From NCBI GenBank assembly GCA_902761585.1, contig CACWKX010000002.1:1-52511 (forward strand): 52,511 nucleotides of DNA. The letters are read 5' to 3'. The DNA comes from an uncultured Lachnospiraceae bacterium. Its GTDB lineage: Bacteria; Bacillota; Clostridia; Lachnospirales; Lachnospiraceae. A program made the position numbers and the translations under genes. The notes beneath the pieces were generated by a model that was not told the origin of the DNA, made no database searches, and worked only from the letters and a program-made list of their open reading frames with translations. Within the stretch, counting starts at the first letter, position 1. The number at the start of each line of letters is the position of its first letter. This document shows positions 42,776 to 50,955 of this stretch, piece after piece.

Positions 42776-42776
42776 C

Positions 42777-43802
42777 TTATCTGCCCTCCTTTTCCATGGC
42801 ATCCACCGCATCGGCGACCTTGTTGATGATGTTGGAGTAGCTGATGTACTCGCCGCAGACATCGTCGCAGCGTCCGCAGCCGACGCACATGTCATAGCCG
42901 AACCGCTTTCTGAAGTCCAGAATCTTGTGAAGGACCTTGAACCGCATGCGTTCTCCCTGGGTCTTCCGGTACTGGCCGCCTCCGGCTACATTGGTATAGC
43001 CGTCAACCATACAGGAGCTGCCCACACGCCGGCGCTCTCCGACACGCCCGTTGTCGCTGTAATAGACATCCTGCATAGTAAAGCAGGTGCAGGTCGGACA
43101 GACAAAATTGCAGCGTCCGCAGCCGATGCACCGGGTCGTATACTCGTCCCACAGCGGGTGCTTCATGATCTCCGCCGGGATCGTCTCCGGAATGCGGACA
43201 TGGACCTCATTCTGTGTGACATGTGCCGGGACAACCTCTTCCTTCGAAGTAGCTGCGGTGGAAAAGACGGCATCCAACCTCTCATCCAGCACATTGATCC
43301 GGTACATCCCTTCTGCTTCATCAACTGAGAATGCGTATCCGTCCTCCGAGACATTGGACTTCATGTCCACGCAGAAACAGTTTTCAAAGCTGTGGCTGCA
43401 GCCGATCAGGACGTAATGAACAAGCTCCCTGCGGCGCTGGTAGAAGAAATCCTTTTCCATTCCGTTCGCCAGATAGATCTGATCCTGCCGCTTCATGGCA
43501 TGCAGATCGCAGCTTCTCAGAAACAGCAGAACCGGCCTTGTATCCAGATCGGCTTCCTTGCAGATGCCTTCTGTAAAGTAGAACAGTGTCTCCGACAGGG
43601 GTGTCAGAACCTCCTTGGCAGAATAATCCGACTTTTCGTGAAGCTCGATCTCCTCACTTCCGTTCACCTCGTCATACAGTATGGCGTCAACGTCGGTAAA
43701 GCGTCCTGCTCCTTTCTTCCGAACCGGCGCAAAGATCCGATAGGTTTTCCGGAGCTGCGAAATCGCGTCCGAAAACCCCTCCTGTGTCAGCACATAGCCC
43801 AT
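42777..43802 (-). CDS. asrA: Anaerobic sulfite reductase subunit A
   Basis: A 341-residue iron-sulfur subunit of the AsrABC complex. Two 4Fe-4S motifs are present: CIGCGRCNFVCPTC and CVGCGRCDDVCGEY. The N-terminal part (LTQEGFSDAISQLRKTYRIFAPVRKKG) is typical of AsrA and related hydrogenase subunits. The start at 43802 has ACAGGAGGAATATCT directly upstream. It lies 89 bp after the transporter ATPase gene on the same strand, with no terminator visible, so it is probably on the same message. Confidence 0.94.
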   Translation of the reverse strand: MGYVLTQEGFSDAISQLRKTYRIFAPVRKKGAGRFTDVDAILYDEVNGSEEIELHEKSDYSAKEVLTPLSETLFYFTEGICKEADLDTRPVLLFLRSCDLHAMKRQDQIYLANGMEKDFFYQRRRELVHYVLIGCSHSFENCFCVDMKSNVSEDGYAFSVDEAEGMYRINVLDERLDAVFSTAATSKEEVVPAHVTQNEVHVRIPETIPAEIMKHPLWDEYTTRCIGCGRCNFVCPTCTCFTMQDVYYSDNGRVGERRRVGSSCMVDGYTNVAGGGQYRKTQGERMRFKVLHKILDFRKRFGYDMCVGCGRCDDVCGEYISYSNIINKVADAVDAMEKEGR

Positions 43803-43891
43803 AGATATTCCTCCTGTGATGGGTCGACCAGTATCGATATGTTTCAGCGCCGTCTGTGACGGCGCATGAAGCCTCTGTCTGTCAGGCAGCG

Positions 43892-44656
43892 TCAACGAAT
43901 CAGCTCGTAGGCATAGAGAGCCTCATCGGTTCGGGACGGAGCCAGGGCGATGCCCAGAATCTCCCGCAGGCGCTCCGGCTGATCCGCCAGCTTTTCCGGT
44001 GTCCCTGAAAGCACAACCTTCCCGCATTTCATGATGAAAATGTGGCTGCTGATGCTGAAACTCAGCGGCAGGTCATGGGAGACGGTCACCACGCTCTTCC
44101 CGCGCTGCGTCAGCCTGCCGAAAAGCTCCATTGTCTTTCTCTGATGCGCGATATCCATGCTGGAGGTTCCCTCATCTACCAGCAGGTAGTCCGGGTCCTG
44201 CGCCAGGATCATGGCCAGATAAGCACGCTGCCTCTCTCCCCCGGACAGCTTTCCAAGCAGGCGGTCCGAGAGCGGCGTCATATCCGTCTCCCGGAGTGCC
44301 GTCTCTATGCCTCTCAGGTCTGCCTCACTCAGCACATTTGTGATGCCCGCCCGGCTGAAGCAGCCGTGCGAGACGAGTGTTCGCACCGTCATGCGCGGGG
44401 CCGGAAGACTCTGCGGAAGATAGGCAAGCCGCTGCGCCCTCGCCTTCGGGGAAAGGTCCGCAATCTCCTCCCCGTCCATGAGCGCATGTCCCCGGTAAGG
44501 GAGAATGCCCGCCAGCGATTTCAGAAAGGTAGACTTGCCGCATCCATTTTCCCCGATCAGAGTTGTGACCTCCCCTCTTTTGAGGGTAAGATCTTCGATT
44601 TCAATTCCGAACGCACCTGTGCCGTACCCGGCTGAAAATGATTGAATCCGGATCAT
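43892..44656 (-). CDS. ABC transporter ATPase, FecE/BtuD type
   Basis: A 254-residue ATPase for metal-chelate, heme or cobalamin import. Walker A is GENGCGKST, the signature LSGGERQRAYLA, Walker B LLVDEGTSSMD and the switch His in TVSHD. The Walker B flank reads DEGTSSMD where most relatives have DEPTSALD. Its ATG overlaps the permease stop by 4 bp. It completes a binding protein, permease and ATPase set, and asrA follows 89 bp later. Confidence 0.9.
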   Translation of the reverse strand: MIRIQSFSAGYGTGAFGIEIEDLTLKRGEVTTLIGENGCGKSTFLKSLAGILPYRGHALMDGEEIADLSPKARAQRLAYLPQSLPAPRMTVRTLVSHGCFSRAGITNVLSEADLRGIETALRETDMTPLSDRLLGKLSGGERQRAYLAMILAQDPDYLLVDEGTSSMDIAHQRKTMELFGRLTQRGKSVVTVSHDLPLSFSISSHIFIMKCGKVVLSGTPEKLADQPERLREILGIALAPSRTDEALYAYELIR

Positions 44657-45630
44657 ATGCCACGCTTTCTGTGAATCAGCATTCCGATGAAGAAGGGTGC
44701 GCCGAGCAGACTGATCAGAAGTCCGACAGGCAGCTCGTACGGATACAGCAGTCTTCTGCCCAGAAAGTCAGCTGCAAGGAGCAGCGCACTTCCATAGAGC
44801 ACACACAGCATCAGGCTTCCGGCCGTTGTCAGATCCTGTGAGAAGACTCTTCTGATCAGATTCGGGACAATCAGGCCCAGGAAGCTGATCAGTCCGCCGA
44901 CGCAGACCGCCGCCCCGGCAAGGACGGCTGCCGCCAGAATGGTGAGACAGCGATGCCTCTTCACATTCAACCCCAGGCTGTGCGCCGTCTCATCCCCCAG
45001 TGCAAACAGGTCAATTCCCCGGCTCAGGAACAGACCGCCCAACAGGCAGGGCATGATCAGTGCCCCCGCAAGGGCAAGCACCGGCCAGGTCACGCCGGAC
45101 AAACCGCCCAGACTGAAAGCCGCCTTGTCCGCAACCGATTCCGGAAAAAATGTGATGATGCCATTGATCCCCGCGCTCATCAGGGCGGATACTGCCACCC
45201 CTGAAAGAATGATCATCGTTTTGCTGAAGCCTGCGCATGTCGCGATCAGGTACACCAGACCGGTCGCCAGAAGCGCACCGCAGAGGGCCATCACAGAGCG
45301 TGCGTACACCCTGCCCGGAAACAGCAGCGATGCCAGAAGCGCGAAAAGGCCTGCTCCATTGTTGATCCCGAGAATCGATGGGGAAGCCAGCGGATTGTGA
45401 AGCGCCTCCTGCAGGAGGAGTCCTGAAACAGCAAGTGCCGCTCCGCATAAGACTGCGCCGGCTGTTCTCGGAATCCGTACATAGCAGAGGATCTGATGCC
45501 AGACCGCTTCATCCCCGGACTTCCCATAGAAAAGGGACAGCAGGCAGAAACCCACGGTGAGCAGGGTCCCGGCTGTGACAGCAATGGCATAAGGCACCTT
45601 GTTCTGCTCGTGTACATCCTTTCGATGCAT
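44653..45630 (-). CDS. FecCD-family ABC permease
   Basis: A 325-residue permease with about ten membrane segments, typical for iron-siderophore, heme or B12 importers. Family features are RIPRTAGAVLCGAALAVSGLLLQ, NPLASPSILGINNGAGLFAL and GLIVPNLIRRVF. The start is placed at the ATG at 45630 after GAGGGGG; an open frame to 45687 overlaps the binding-protein gene and is less likely. It works with the binding protein at 45659 and the ATPase at 43892. Confidence 0.9.
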   Translation of the reverse strand: MHRKDVHEQNKVPYAIAVTAGTLLTVGFCLLSLFYGKSGDEAVWHQILCYVRIPRTAGAVLCGAALAVSGLLLQEALHNPLASPSILGINNGAGLFALLASLLFPGRVYARSVMALCGALLATGLVYLIATCAGFSKTMIILSGVAVSALMSAGINGIITFFPESVADKAAFSLGGLSGVTWPVLALAGALIMPCLLGGLFLSRGIDLFALGDETAHSLGLNVKRHRCLTILAAAVLAGAAVCVGGLISFLGLIVPNLIRRVFSQDLTTAGSLMLCVLYGSALLLAADFLGRRLLYPYELPVGLLISLLGAPFFIGMLIHRKRGI

Positions 45631-45658
45631 CCTTCCCCCTCTCTTCCGCCCGTCAGTT

Positions 45659-46597
45659 TCACCCTTCCGTGCTTCCTTCAACACCATCTGTCAGATCATC
45701 AAGCAGAACCTGATAGGCCTGCGCCCAGCGATTGTTCGGCTTGTACTGAAACAGATCTTTCTCCAGGATGAAGAGCCTGCGTCCCCTGACAGCGGACAGC
45801 TGGTTCCATGCCGGCTGGCTCAGGAAGCTCTCCTTGAAGGTTTCATTGGCCTCCCTGGTGCTGCCCTGTGTGACGACAAAGATGTATGCCGGGTCCTTTT
45901 CGATAATCCATTCAAGGCTGAGGTCATCCAGGCTGCTGCCATCCGCCGCGACATTGACCAGCCCGAGATCTGTCAGCATCGTTGCCACGAAATGATCATC
46001 CTTCAGCGCCTTCGTCTTCGTCGCGGAGGCCCGGATCAGCAGGAAGCTCTTTCCCCTGACCGCAGCCGGGGCGGAATCTTTGAGCTCGTCGATGGCCTCT
46101 GCCACCTCCTCCACGTTCGACATGTAGAGATCCTGCCGTCCGGTCAATTCCGTGAACTTCTTCATAATCTGCTCATAGTCCGTGAAGCTGTTCACTCTTA
46201 CGTCCCGGCAGGAAATACCGGCGGACGTAAGAGCCTCAACAACCTTCTTCTGGGCGGGGATCTCCTCTGTCGCCAGAACCTCATCCGGGTGCAGTTCCAT
46301 GATGGCCTCGGCGTTCGGTGCACTGATGGTCCCGACCGATACACAGTCCTTTGTAATGCCATCCAGGTCCAGCCCGTCACTGGTAATGCCTGACAGCGTA
46401 CCGCCTGCAAGCAGCCAGAGGTCCCCGATGGAGCGGGACAGCGCCACGACGCGCTTCGGCGCCTTCCGGGAAGATGCCTCCGTTCCATCCGCCATCGGGC
46501 TGTCTCCGGCAAAAACACAGCCCGTCAATGGCAGCGAAGCCAGAAGGACGACCGCTGTCATCATGCTGATGATCGTGTGCCTGAACCTTTTGTTCAT
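45659..46597 (-). CDS. Lipoprotein binding protein of the FecBCD-type importer
   Basis: A 312-residue substrate-binding lipoprotein. The signal peptide ends in a clear lipobox, LPLTGC. The mature part has the FecB/BtuF fold pattern with a long backbone helix: RVVALSRSIGDLWLLAGGT, APNAEAIMELHPDEVLAT and NRWAQAYQVLLDDL. The substrate is iron chelate, heme or corrinoid; the sequence alone does not decide. It is the first gene of the operon that ends with asrABC and is divergent from a Crp/Fnr gene. Confidence 0.9.
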   Translation of the reverse strand: MNKRFRHTIISMMTAVVLLASLPLTGCVFAGDSPMADGTEASSRKAPKRVVALSRSIGDLWLLAGGTLSGITSDGLDLDGITKDCVSVGTISAPNAEAIMELHPDEVLATEEIPAQKKVVEALTSAGISCRDVRVNSFTDYEQIMKKFTELTGRQDLYMSNVEEVAEAIDELKDSAPAAVRGKSFLLIRASATKTKALKDDHFVATMLTDLGLVNVAADGSSLDDLSLEWIIEKDPAYIFVVTQGSTREANETFKESFLSQPAWNQLSAVRGRRLFILEKDLFQYKPNNRWAQAYQVLLDDLTDGVEGSTEG

Positions 46598-46656
46598 AGA
46601 TTTTCTCTCCAGTCGTCAAAACATTAACAAACACATGTAAAGACACATTTACTTTC

Positions 46657-46714
46657 ATTTTAGATTGTGCCATGATAGAAAGTGTTGCATATGGAACACT
46701 CGTCAAAATAAAAT
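46657..46714. promoter_or_regulatory. Divergent promoters with Crp/Fnr-type operator
   Basis: AGTGTTGCATATGGAACACT (46681-46700) is a 20-bp palindrome with only one mismatched pair. For the minus-strand operon, TAAAAT (46657-46662) puts the palindrome centre near -40.5, the usual class II activator position. For the plus-strand regulator gene, TTGCAT (46685-46690), an 18-bp spacer and TAAAAT (46709-46714) put the same palindrome on the -35, which favours autorepression. Confidence 0.72.
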
Positions 46715-46739
46715 CTCACGAAAAAAAGGTTCGAAATTT

Positions 46740-47480
46740 ATGGAATTAGCTGAAATTCAGGACCAGCAGCTGATGGAGCTGCCGCTTTTTGATCAGATTG
46801 ATCGAAATGATATCCGCCCGATGCTCACCTGCCTGGGAGCATTCGTGCGCGAATACAGAAGAAAAGAATATGCGGTTCTGGATGATGAACTGATGGCGCA
46901 TGTCTGCGTCCTGATGTCGGGCTGCATCTTCATGCTCAAGGAGGACCAGGAAGGTCACCGCTCCTTTCTGACCTACATCCAGCCCGGGGAGCTGTTTGGT
47001 GAATCCTTCGCTCTGCGGCATTCTCCGGTCACCAGCGTTTCATTTCTTGCCGCCCGCCCCTCGCAGGTGCTCTGCCTGCCGCTTGCAAAGGCGCTCCATA
47101 CGTGCCGCAACCGATGTGTCTTCCACGAAACACTTGTATCCAACCTGTATGAGATGCTGTCTCGAAAGAACCTGGCGCTGATGCAGAAAATCGACATTCT
47201 CTCGAGAGATACCCTGAGGGACAAGCTGCTGTCTTTTCTGAGGCTTCAGCTGACAGGAGATTCGAAGGCAGGGGCATCCCGCGGGCTGTCCATCCATGGC
47301 AGCACCGTTACGCTCCCGATGAACAAGTCCGAGCTGGCGCACTATCTGAACGTCAACCGGACCTCCCTCTGCCGGGAGCTGCATGCCATGGAACAAGACG
47401 GTCTCCTGCTCGTCCGTGGGGATTCCTACACCCTCACAGAATGTGCTATGCAGGCGCATACATCTCAAATTGTTTCTTAA
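46740..47480 (+). CDS. Crp/Fnr-family regulator of the metal import/asr operon
   Basis: A 246-residue regulator. It has an N-terminal cyclic-nucleotide-binding-like beta-roll (about residues 30-125), a long dimer helix and a C-terminal HTH with MNKSELAHYLNVNRTSLCREL. It has no N-terminal Cys cluster of the E. coli Fnr kind. The start at 46740 has AAAAGG upstream and matches the family N-terminus. It is divergent from the FecBCD-asr operon with one palindrome in the shared region, so it probably controls it. The signal is not known. Confidence 0.88.
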   Translation: MELAEIQDQQLMELPLFDQIDRNDIRPMLTCLGAFVREYRRKEYAVLDDELMAHVCVLMSGCIFMLKEDQEGHRSFLTYIQPGELFGESFALRHSPVTSVSFLAARPSQVLCLPLAKALHTCRNRCVFHETLVSNLYEMLSRKNLALMQKIDILSRDTLRDKLLSFLRLQLTGDSKAGASRGLSIHGSTVTLPMNKSELAHYLNVNRTSLCRELHAMEQDGLLLVRGDSYTLTECAMQAHTSQIVS

Positions 47481-47577
47481 TCCCAGGCTTTCCTCAATTC
47501 TAAGGTTGAAGCATGAATGAGTTCAGGTTCCGTAAAGATTTATTACGTTCCTTCTGGCTCAGCAAGGCGGGAAACCC

Positions 47578-48936
47578 TTACAGAAAGCTTCTGCCGGATG
47601 TCGCTCTGCCGGGGCGGCGCAGAAGCCACAGATAGATAAAGCACAGCGTGATCTGCACAGCGGTTGAACAGGGTGTTGCCAGCCCGATATGGAACAGCGA
47701 AACGGGCGTCTGTCTGCTCATGAGATATGAAACCGGAACGCGCACCGCGAATGCACCAAGGATGCCCTGCATCATGACGAAGGACGTCTTTCCCATTCCA
47801 TTGTAGAAGCCGATGAAGCAGAAAAGAAAGCACGTCAGCAGGCAGTCCACTGCGTACGCCTTCAGATAGTCCGCCGAAGCCAGAATCACCTGTCTGTCTT
47901 TTGAGAAGATTCCCGACAAAAGCTCGCCGTGGAAAAAGGCGAGATAGAACATCAGGGCACCGAAGGCGAACGAAATCCCGACTGCCGATCGGAACCCCTT
48001 CATCGCTCTGTCCATCTTTCCGGCGCCCCGGTTCTGCGCGACAAATGCCGACATGGACTGCATGAACGCTGATGGTACCAGCATGATGAATGCGCAGACC
48101 TTTTCAGCCACGCCGACCCCGGCGGACTCTGTCAGACCGATCGAGTTGACGATCGCAAGGATGACCAGGAAAGAGACACCGACAAGAAAATCCTGTACTG
48201 CGATGGGTGTTCCCAAAATCAGTATCCGCCGGATGATCCGGCCGTCCCACCGGACCATCTTTCCCCGGAATTCGAATGGGAGTGTTTTCTTTGATATCAG
48301 GATATACGAAATCACCACACTGATGAGCTGGGCCGCCACCGTCGCGATGGCCGCTCCTGCGGTTCCCATGTGGAAGCCTGCCACAAGCGTCAGGTCTCCT
48401 GCGATATTGAAGATGCATGCAATCAGCACCGTCACAAGCGGCGTGTTGGAGTCTCCCAGTCCTCTGAAGATACCGCCGATCAGATTGTAGGCGATGATCA
48501 CGACAGCCCCGCCGCCGCAGATTCGGATATACTGCACCGTCAGGTCATAGGCCGCCTCCGGGGCATGCATGATGCCGGCAAGCTGCGGCGCCAGGAGCGG
48601 CAGGACGAAACTCAGCACGATTCCGACCGTCAGAAACATCACAAGACCGCTTCCGACAATCCTGCCTCCCTCCTCCGCACGCTTTTCCCCGATCTTCTGC
48701 CCCAGCAGAATCGTCATGCCCATACACAGGCTGCTGAGAATGTTGGTGATCGTCATCATAATCTGGGATCCGGTTGAAACTGCTGACACATCCGCAGAGC
48801 TTGCGAATTTCCCGACAATCAGGAGGTCCACTGCCCCGTACATCGCCTGCAGAAACAAAGCCAGAAGGACAGGGCCTGCAAATTTCAGAAGCGGGCCAAC
48901 GATTCTGCCACTCGTAAAATCGATTCTCTTTTCCAT
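47578..48936 (-). CDS. MATE-family multidrug exporter
   Basis: A 452-residue transporter with 12 membrane segments in two homologous halves. The first segment region (KFAGPVLLALFLQAMYGAVDLLIVGKF) and GIFRGLGDSNTPLV are typical of the DinF/NorM-like MATE group in Firmicutes. It exports drugs or metabolites in exchange for sodium or protons. The start is the ATG at 48936, after GGAAAGGCGACCCGAT; an upstream in-frame start at 48957 is possible. A promoter and an attenuator-like leader precede it. Confidence 0.9.
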   Translation of the reverse strand: MEKRIDFTSGRIVGPLLKFAGPVLLALFLQAMYGAVDLLIVGKFASSADVSAVSTGSQIMMTITNILSSLCMGMTILLGQKIGEKRAEEGGRIVGSGLVMFLTVGIVLSFVLPLLAPQLAGIMHAPEAAYDLTVQYIRICGGGAVVIIAYNLIGGIFRGLGDSNTPLVTVLIACIFNIAGDLTLVAGFHMGTAGAAIATVAAQLISVVISYILISKKTLPFEFRGKMVRWDGRIIRRILILGTPIAVQDFLVGVSFLVILAIVNSIGLTESAGVGVAEKVCAFIMLVPSAFMQSMSAFVAQNRGAGKMDRAMKGFRSAVGISFAFGALMFYLAFFHGELLSGIFSKDRQVILASADYLKAYAVDCLLTCFLFCFIGFYNGMGKTSFVMMQGILGAFAVRVPVSYLMSRQTPVSLFHIGLATPCSTAVQITLCFIYLWLLRRPGRATSGRSFL

Positions 48937-48958
48937 ATCGGGTCGCCTTTCCATCAAT

Positions 48959-48989
48959 CCCGCACTCGATGATGTGCAGTCGCCTTCAC
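48959..48989 (-). repeat. Post-terminator conserved sequence, copy B
   Basis: On the minus strand, after the T-run of the leader terminator, comes GTGAAGGCGACTGCACATCA and then TCGAGTGCGGG. It matches copy A near the fructokinase terminator at 32 of 36 positions including the T-run. Confidence 0.7.
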
Positions 48990-49113
48990 AAAAAAAGCCG
49001 GATAAGAAATCCGGTATCTCAACCAGACATCTTATCCAGCTCGTTATTTCCAGACGAATAACTTACCCTCCGATGAACGGTGCTATCCTATCAGCTCTCC
49101 AGCCGGCTGTCAA
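48990..49113 (-). promoter_or_regulatory. MATE gene promoter and attenuator-like leader
   Basis: Minus-strand TTGACA (49108-49113), a 17-bp spacer and TAGGAT (49085-49090) give a start near 49078. The leader then holds a terminator: CCGGAT/ATCCGG or the longer GCTGGATAAG/CTTATCCGGC stem (48997-49040) with seven T residues (48990-48996). An upstream TCTGGT can pair with ACCGGA instead, which would break the short terminator. It could also simply end the ferredoxin message. Confidence 0.6.
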
Positions 49114-49226
49114 CACCGCTGTCAGCCTGATCAGTTCCCTGATCAGCTCCTGCACCCCCGGATTGATCAATCTCTGAAAGCCGTGTCAGCTTCCTGCTCA
49201 GCATAAGGCCAGCCATCAGGCGTCTC

Positions 49227-49412
49227 TCAAACCTGTCCGATCGCACCGACCGGGCAGTTCTCCATGGCCTCCTGCGCCGTCTCCTCTGCGGACGCCGGCA
49301 CATCCTCCTCGATCGCCTTTGCCGTTCCCTCGTCTGTCATGGAAAAAACCTCCGGGCATGTCGCATTGCAAAGCCCGCATCCGATACAATTCTCATCTAC
49401 AGCGTATTTCAT
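49227..49412 (-). CDS. Ferredoxin, one 4Fe-4S cluster
   Basis: A 61-residue electron carrier. Three cysteines lie in CIGCGLCNATCPEVF and the fourth in ENCPVGAI, the pattern of a single-cluster ferredoxin (Thermotoga/Desulfovibrio type), not the two-cluster clostridial type. GAGAAGAGAGGAGATC precedes the ATG. It lies 38 bp after the cupin gene, and both are divergent from a Crp/Fnr gene. Confidence 0.95.
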   Translation of the reverse strand: MKYAVDENCIGCGLCNATCPEVFSMTDEGTAKAIEEDVPASAEETAQEAMENCPVGAIGQV

Positions 49413-49450
49413 TGTTGGATCTCCTCTCTTCTCCTCAGCGGCCCTGCAGC

Positions 49451-50101
49451 TTACTCCAGCGTCAGCAGCAGTGCCATCTTGAATTTACCGCTTGCCTTCA
49501 CATAGTGGCGACCGCCCTTTGCAAAGTGGAAGTTTTCCCCGGCGTGAATGACGTGTTCTTTTCCTTCGTAGCCGATGATGCCTTCCCCGTCCAGCGCGAA
49601 GATCAGCGCCTCGCCCGGTGCCGCATGCTCCGCCAGCCCTGTTCCTTCGTCAAATGACATCACGACAAACTTCATGCTGTCATTGTGGACGACATCCATG
49701 TTTACAATCTTCCCGTCCTGGTAAGGAACCAGATCCGCAAGCCTGAACACCTCTCCTGCCTTGATAACCGTATTCATTCTGTCCTCCTTCTGAACTGAAA
49801 TCTCAGTGTAAACGGCATCCTCCGATGCTCTGATGCCGACAGCCTTGTCTGCCTCCGTCAGGAGCCCGTCGCCGGATCCAAGCCGTCTTTCTGCGCCTTC
49901 TCCGTATACCGCTATGCTTCCTGACATAACCAGAATCAGTTTGTGGTAAGGATGAATCTCTGCGCTGATATCCGTGCCCTCCGCAAGCGAAAAGTAGGTA
50001 ATGCTGCTTGTCCCGCCGTGAACCTCCCTGGAGATTGTGCAGCCTCTGACCGGGGCATTGTCTCTTGCAATGGAGAATACCTCTCCGACTTTCTCTTTCA
50101 T
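49451..50101 (-). CDS. Two-domain cupin protein
   Basis: A 216-residue protein with two cupin beta-barrels. Motif parts are AEIHPYHKLILVMSGSIAVYGEG in the first and GEALIFALDGEGIIGYEGKEHVIHAGENFHFAKGGRHYV in the second; the His residues suggest a metal site in both. No signal peptide. Such proteins often follow Crp/Fnr genes in Clostridia, but I know of no assigned substrate. The start at 50101 follows GGCGGTGCAGA. It is first in an operon with the ferredoxin. Confidence 0.85.
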   Translation of the reverse strand: MKEKVGEVFSIARDNAPVRGCTISREVHGGTSSITYFSLAEGTDISAEIHPYHKLILVMSGSIAVYGEGAERRLGSGDGLLTEADKAVGIRASEDAVYTEISVQKEDRMNTVIKAGEVFRLADLVPYQDGKIVNMDVVHNDSMKFVVMSFDEGTGLAEHAAPGEALIFALDGEGIIGYEGKEHVIHAGENFHFAKGGRHYVKASGKFKMALLLTLE

Positions 50102-50154
50102 TCTGCACCGCCTTTCCGGTGGACTCTTTCTTTGCTGTCCCCCTGACAACTCTG

Positions 50155-50223
50155 ATCATACACAGTCCTTGCAGCTTTATCTGTATCTCAGGATACAGTT
50201 TGACCTGATTTTTCGTGTATACT
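50155..50223. promoter_or_regulatory. Divergent promoters with shared 18-bp palindrome
   Basis: CTGTATC-TCAG-GATACAG (50181-50198) is a perfect inverted repeat. For the minus-strand cupin operon, TATGAT (50155-50160) places its centre near -41.5. For the plus-strand regulator, TATACT (50218-50223) places it near -40.5. Neither promoter has a good -35, as expected for activated promoters. Confidence 0.7.
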
Positions 50224-50270
50224 GGATGGGGAATCAGCCCCGTGAATATCACGACAGCAAGGAGTATATC

Positions 50271-50945
50271 ATGAACGAACACCTGCTTGAAAACAGCACA
50301 CTCTTCAAGGGACTCAGCTCGTCTGAGGTCCGGGCAATCCTGGAGGAAACGCCGCACCACGTGCAGTGTTACGACAAGGGTGAGACCATCTTTCATCTGA
50401 TGGACGAGGCGGCGAGGATCGGAATCGTCCTGGAGGGCTGCGTCCAGGCACAGAAATCCTTTGCAAATGGAAGCCAGGTCAACGTCACCTCCCGTTTTCC
50501 CGGTCAGATGCTTGGCTCGGCTGCGGCATTTTCAGAGGACCGCGTCTATCCCTGCGACGTCATCGCGCTGCAGCCGTCGACCATCATGATGTTTCAGCGT
50601 GAGGACATGCTGAGGATGATGCAGAAAAATCTCCGTGTTCTTCAGAACTTCACAACAGAGATTTCCTCGTCCACCTACCTTCTGCAGCAGCGGCTCGAGC
50701 TGTTCTCCTACAACGGAATCGCGCAACGGGCTGCCTTCTGGCTGCTCACGCAGAGCCGGAAAACCGGGCATCTTACCGTCGCGATTCCTGAATCCGTGAC
50801 CCGGTGGGCGATGCTCATGAACGTGTCCAGGCCCTCCCTGCACCGTGAGCTCCGGCGCATGGAGACGGAAGGACTGATCCGGTACACGCCGCACAGGATC
50901 GAGATCTTCACCCCGGACGGTCTGGAAGCGCTCCTGGACACGTAA
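50271..50945 (+). CDS. Crp/Fnr-family regulator of the cupin-ferredoxin operon
   Basis: A 224-residue regulator with an N-terminal effector-binding beta-roll (IGIVLEGCVQAQKSFANGSQVNVTSRFPGQMLGSA) and a C-terminal winged HTH with WAMLMNVSRPSLHRELRRMETEGLIRY. AAGGAG lies 6 bp before the ATG; the open frame to 50037 upstream is not coding. It differs clearly from the regulator at 46740. Its likely target is the divergent cupin gene and itself. It may sense redox or a small ligand. Confidence 0.9.
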   Translation: MNEHLLENSTLFKGLSSSEVRAILEETPHHVQCYDKGETIFHLMDEAARIGIVLEGCVQAQKSFANGSQVNVTSRFPGQMLGSAAAFSEDRVYPCDVIALQPSTIMMFQREDMLRMMQKNLRVLQNFTTEISSSTYLLQQRLELFSYNGIAQRAAFWLLTQSRKTGHLTVAIPESVTRWAMLMNVSRPSLHRELRRMETEGLIRYTPHRIEIFTPDGLEALLDT

Positions 50946-50955
50946 GTTCCTGATT

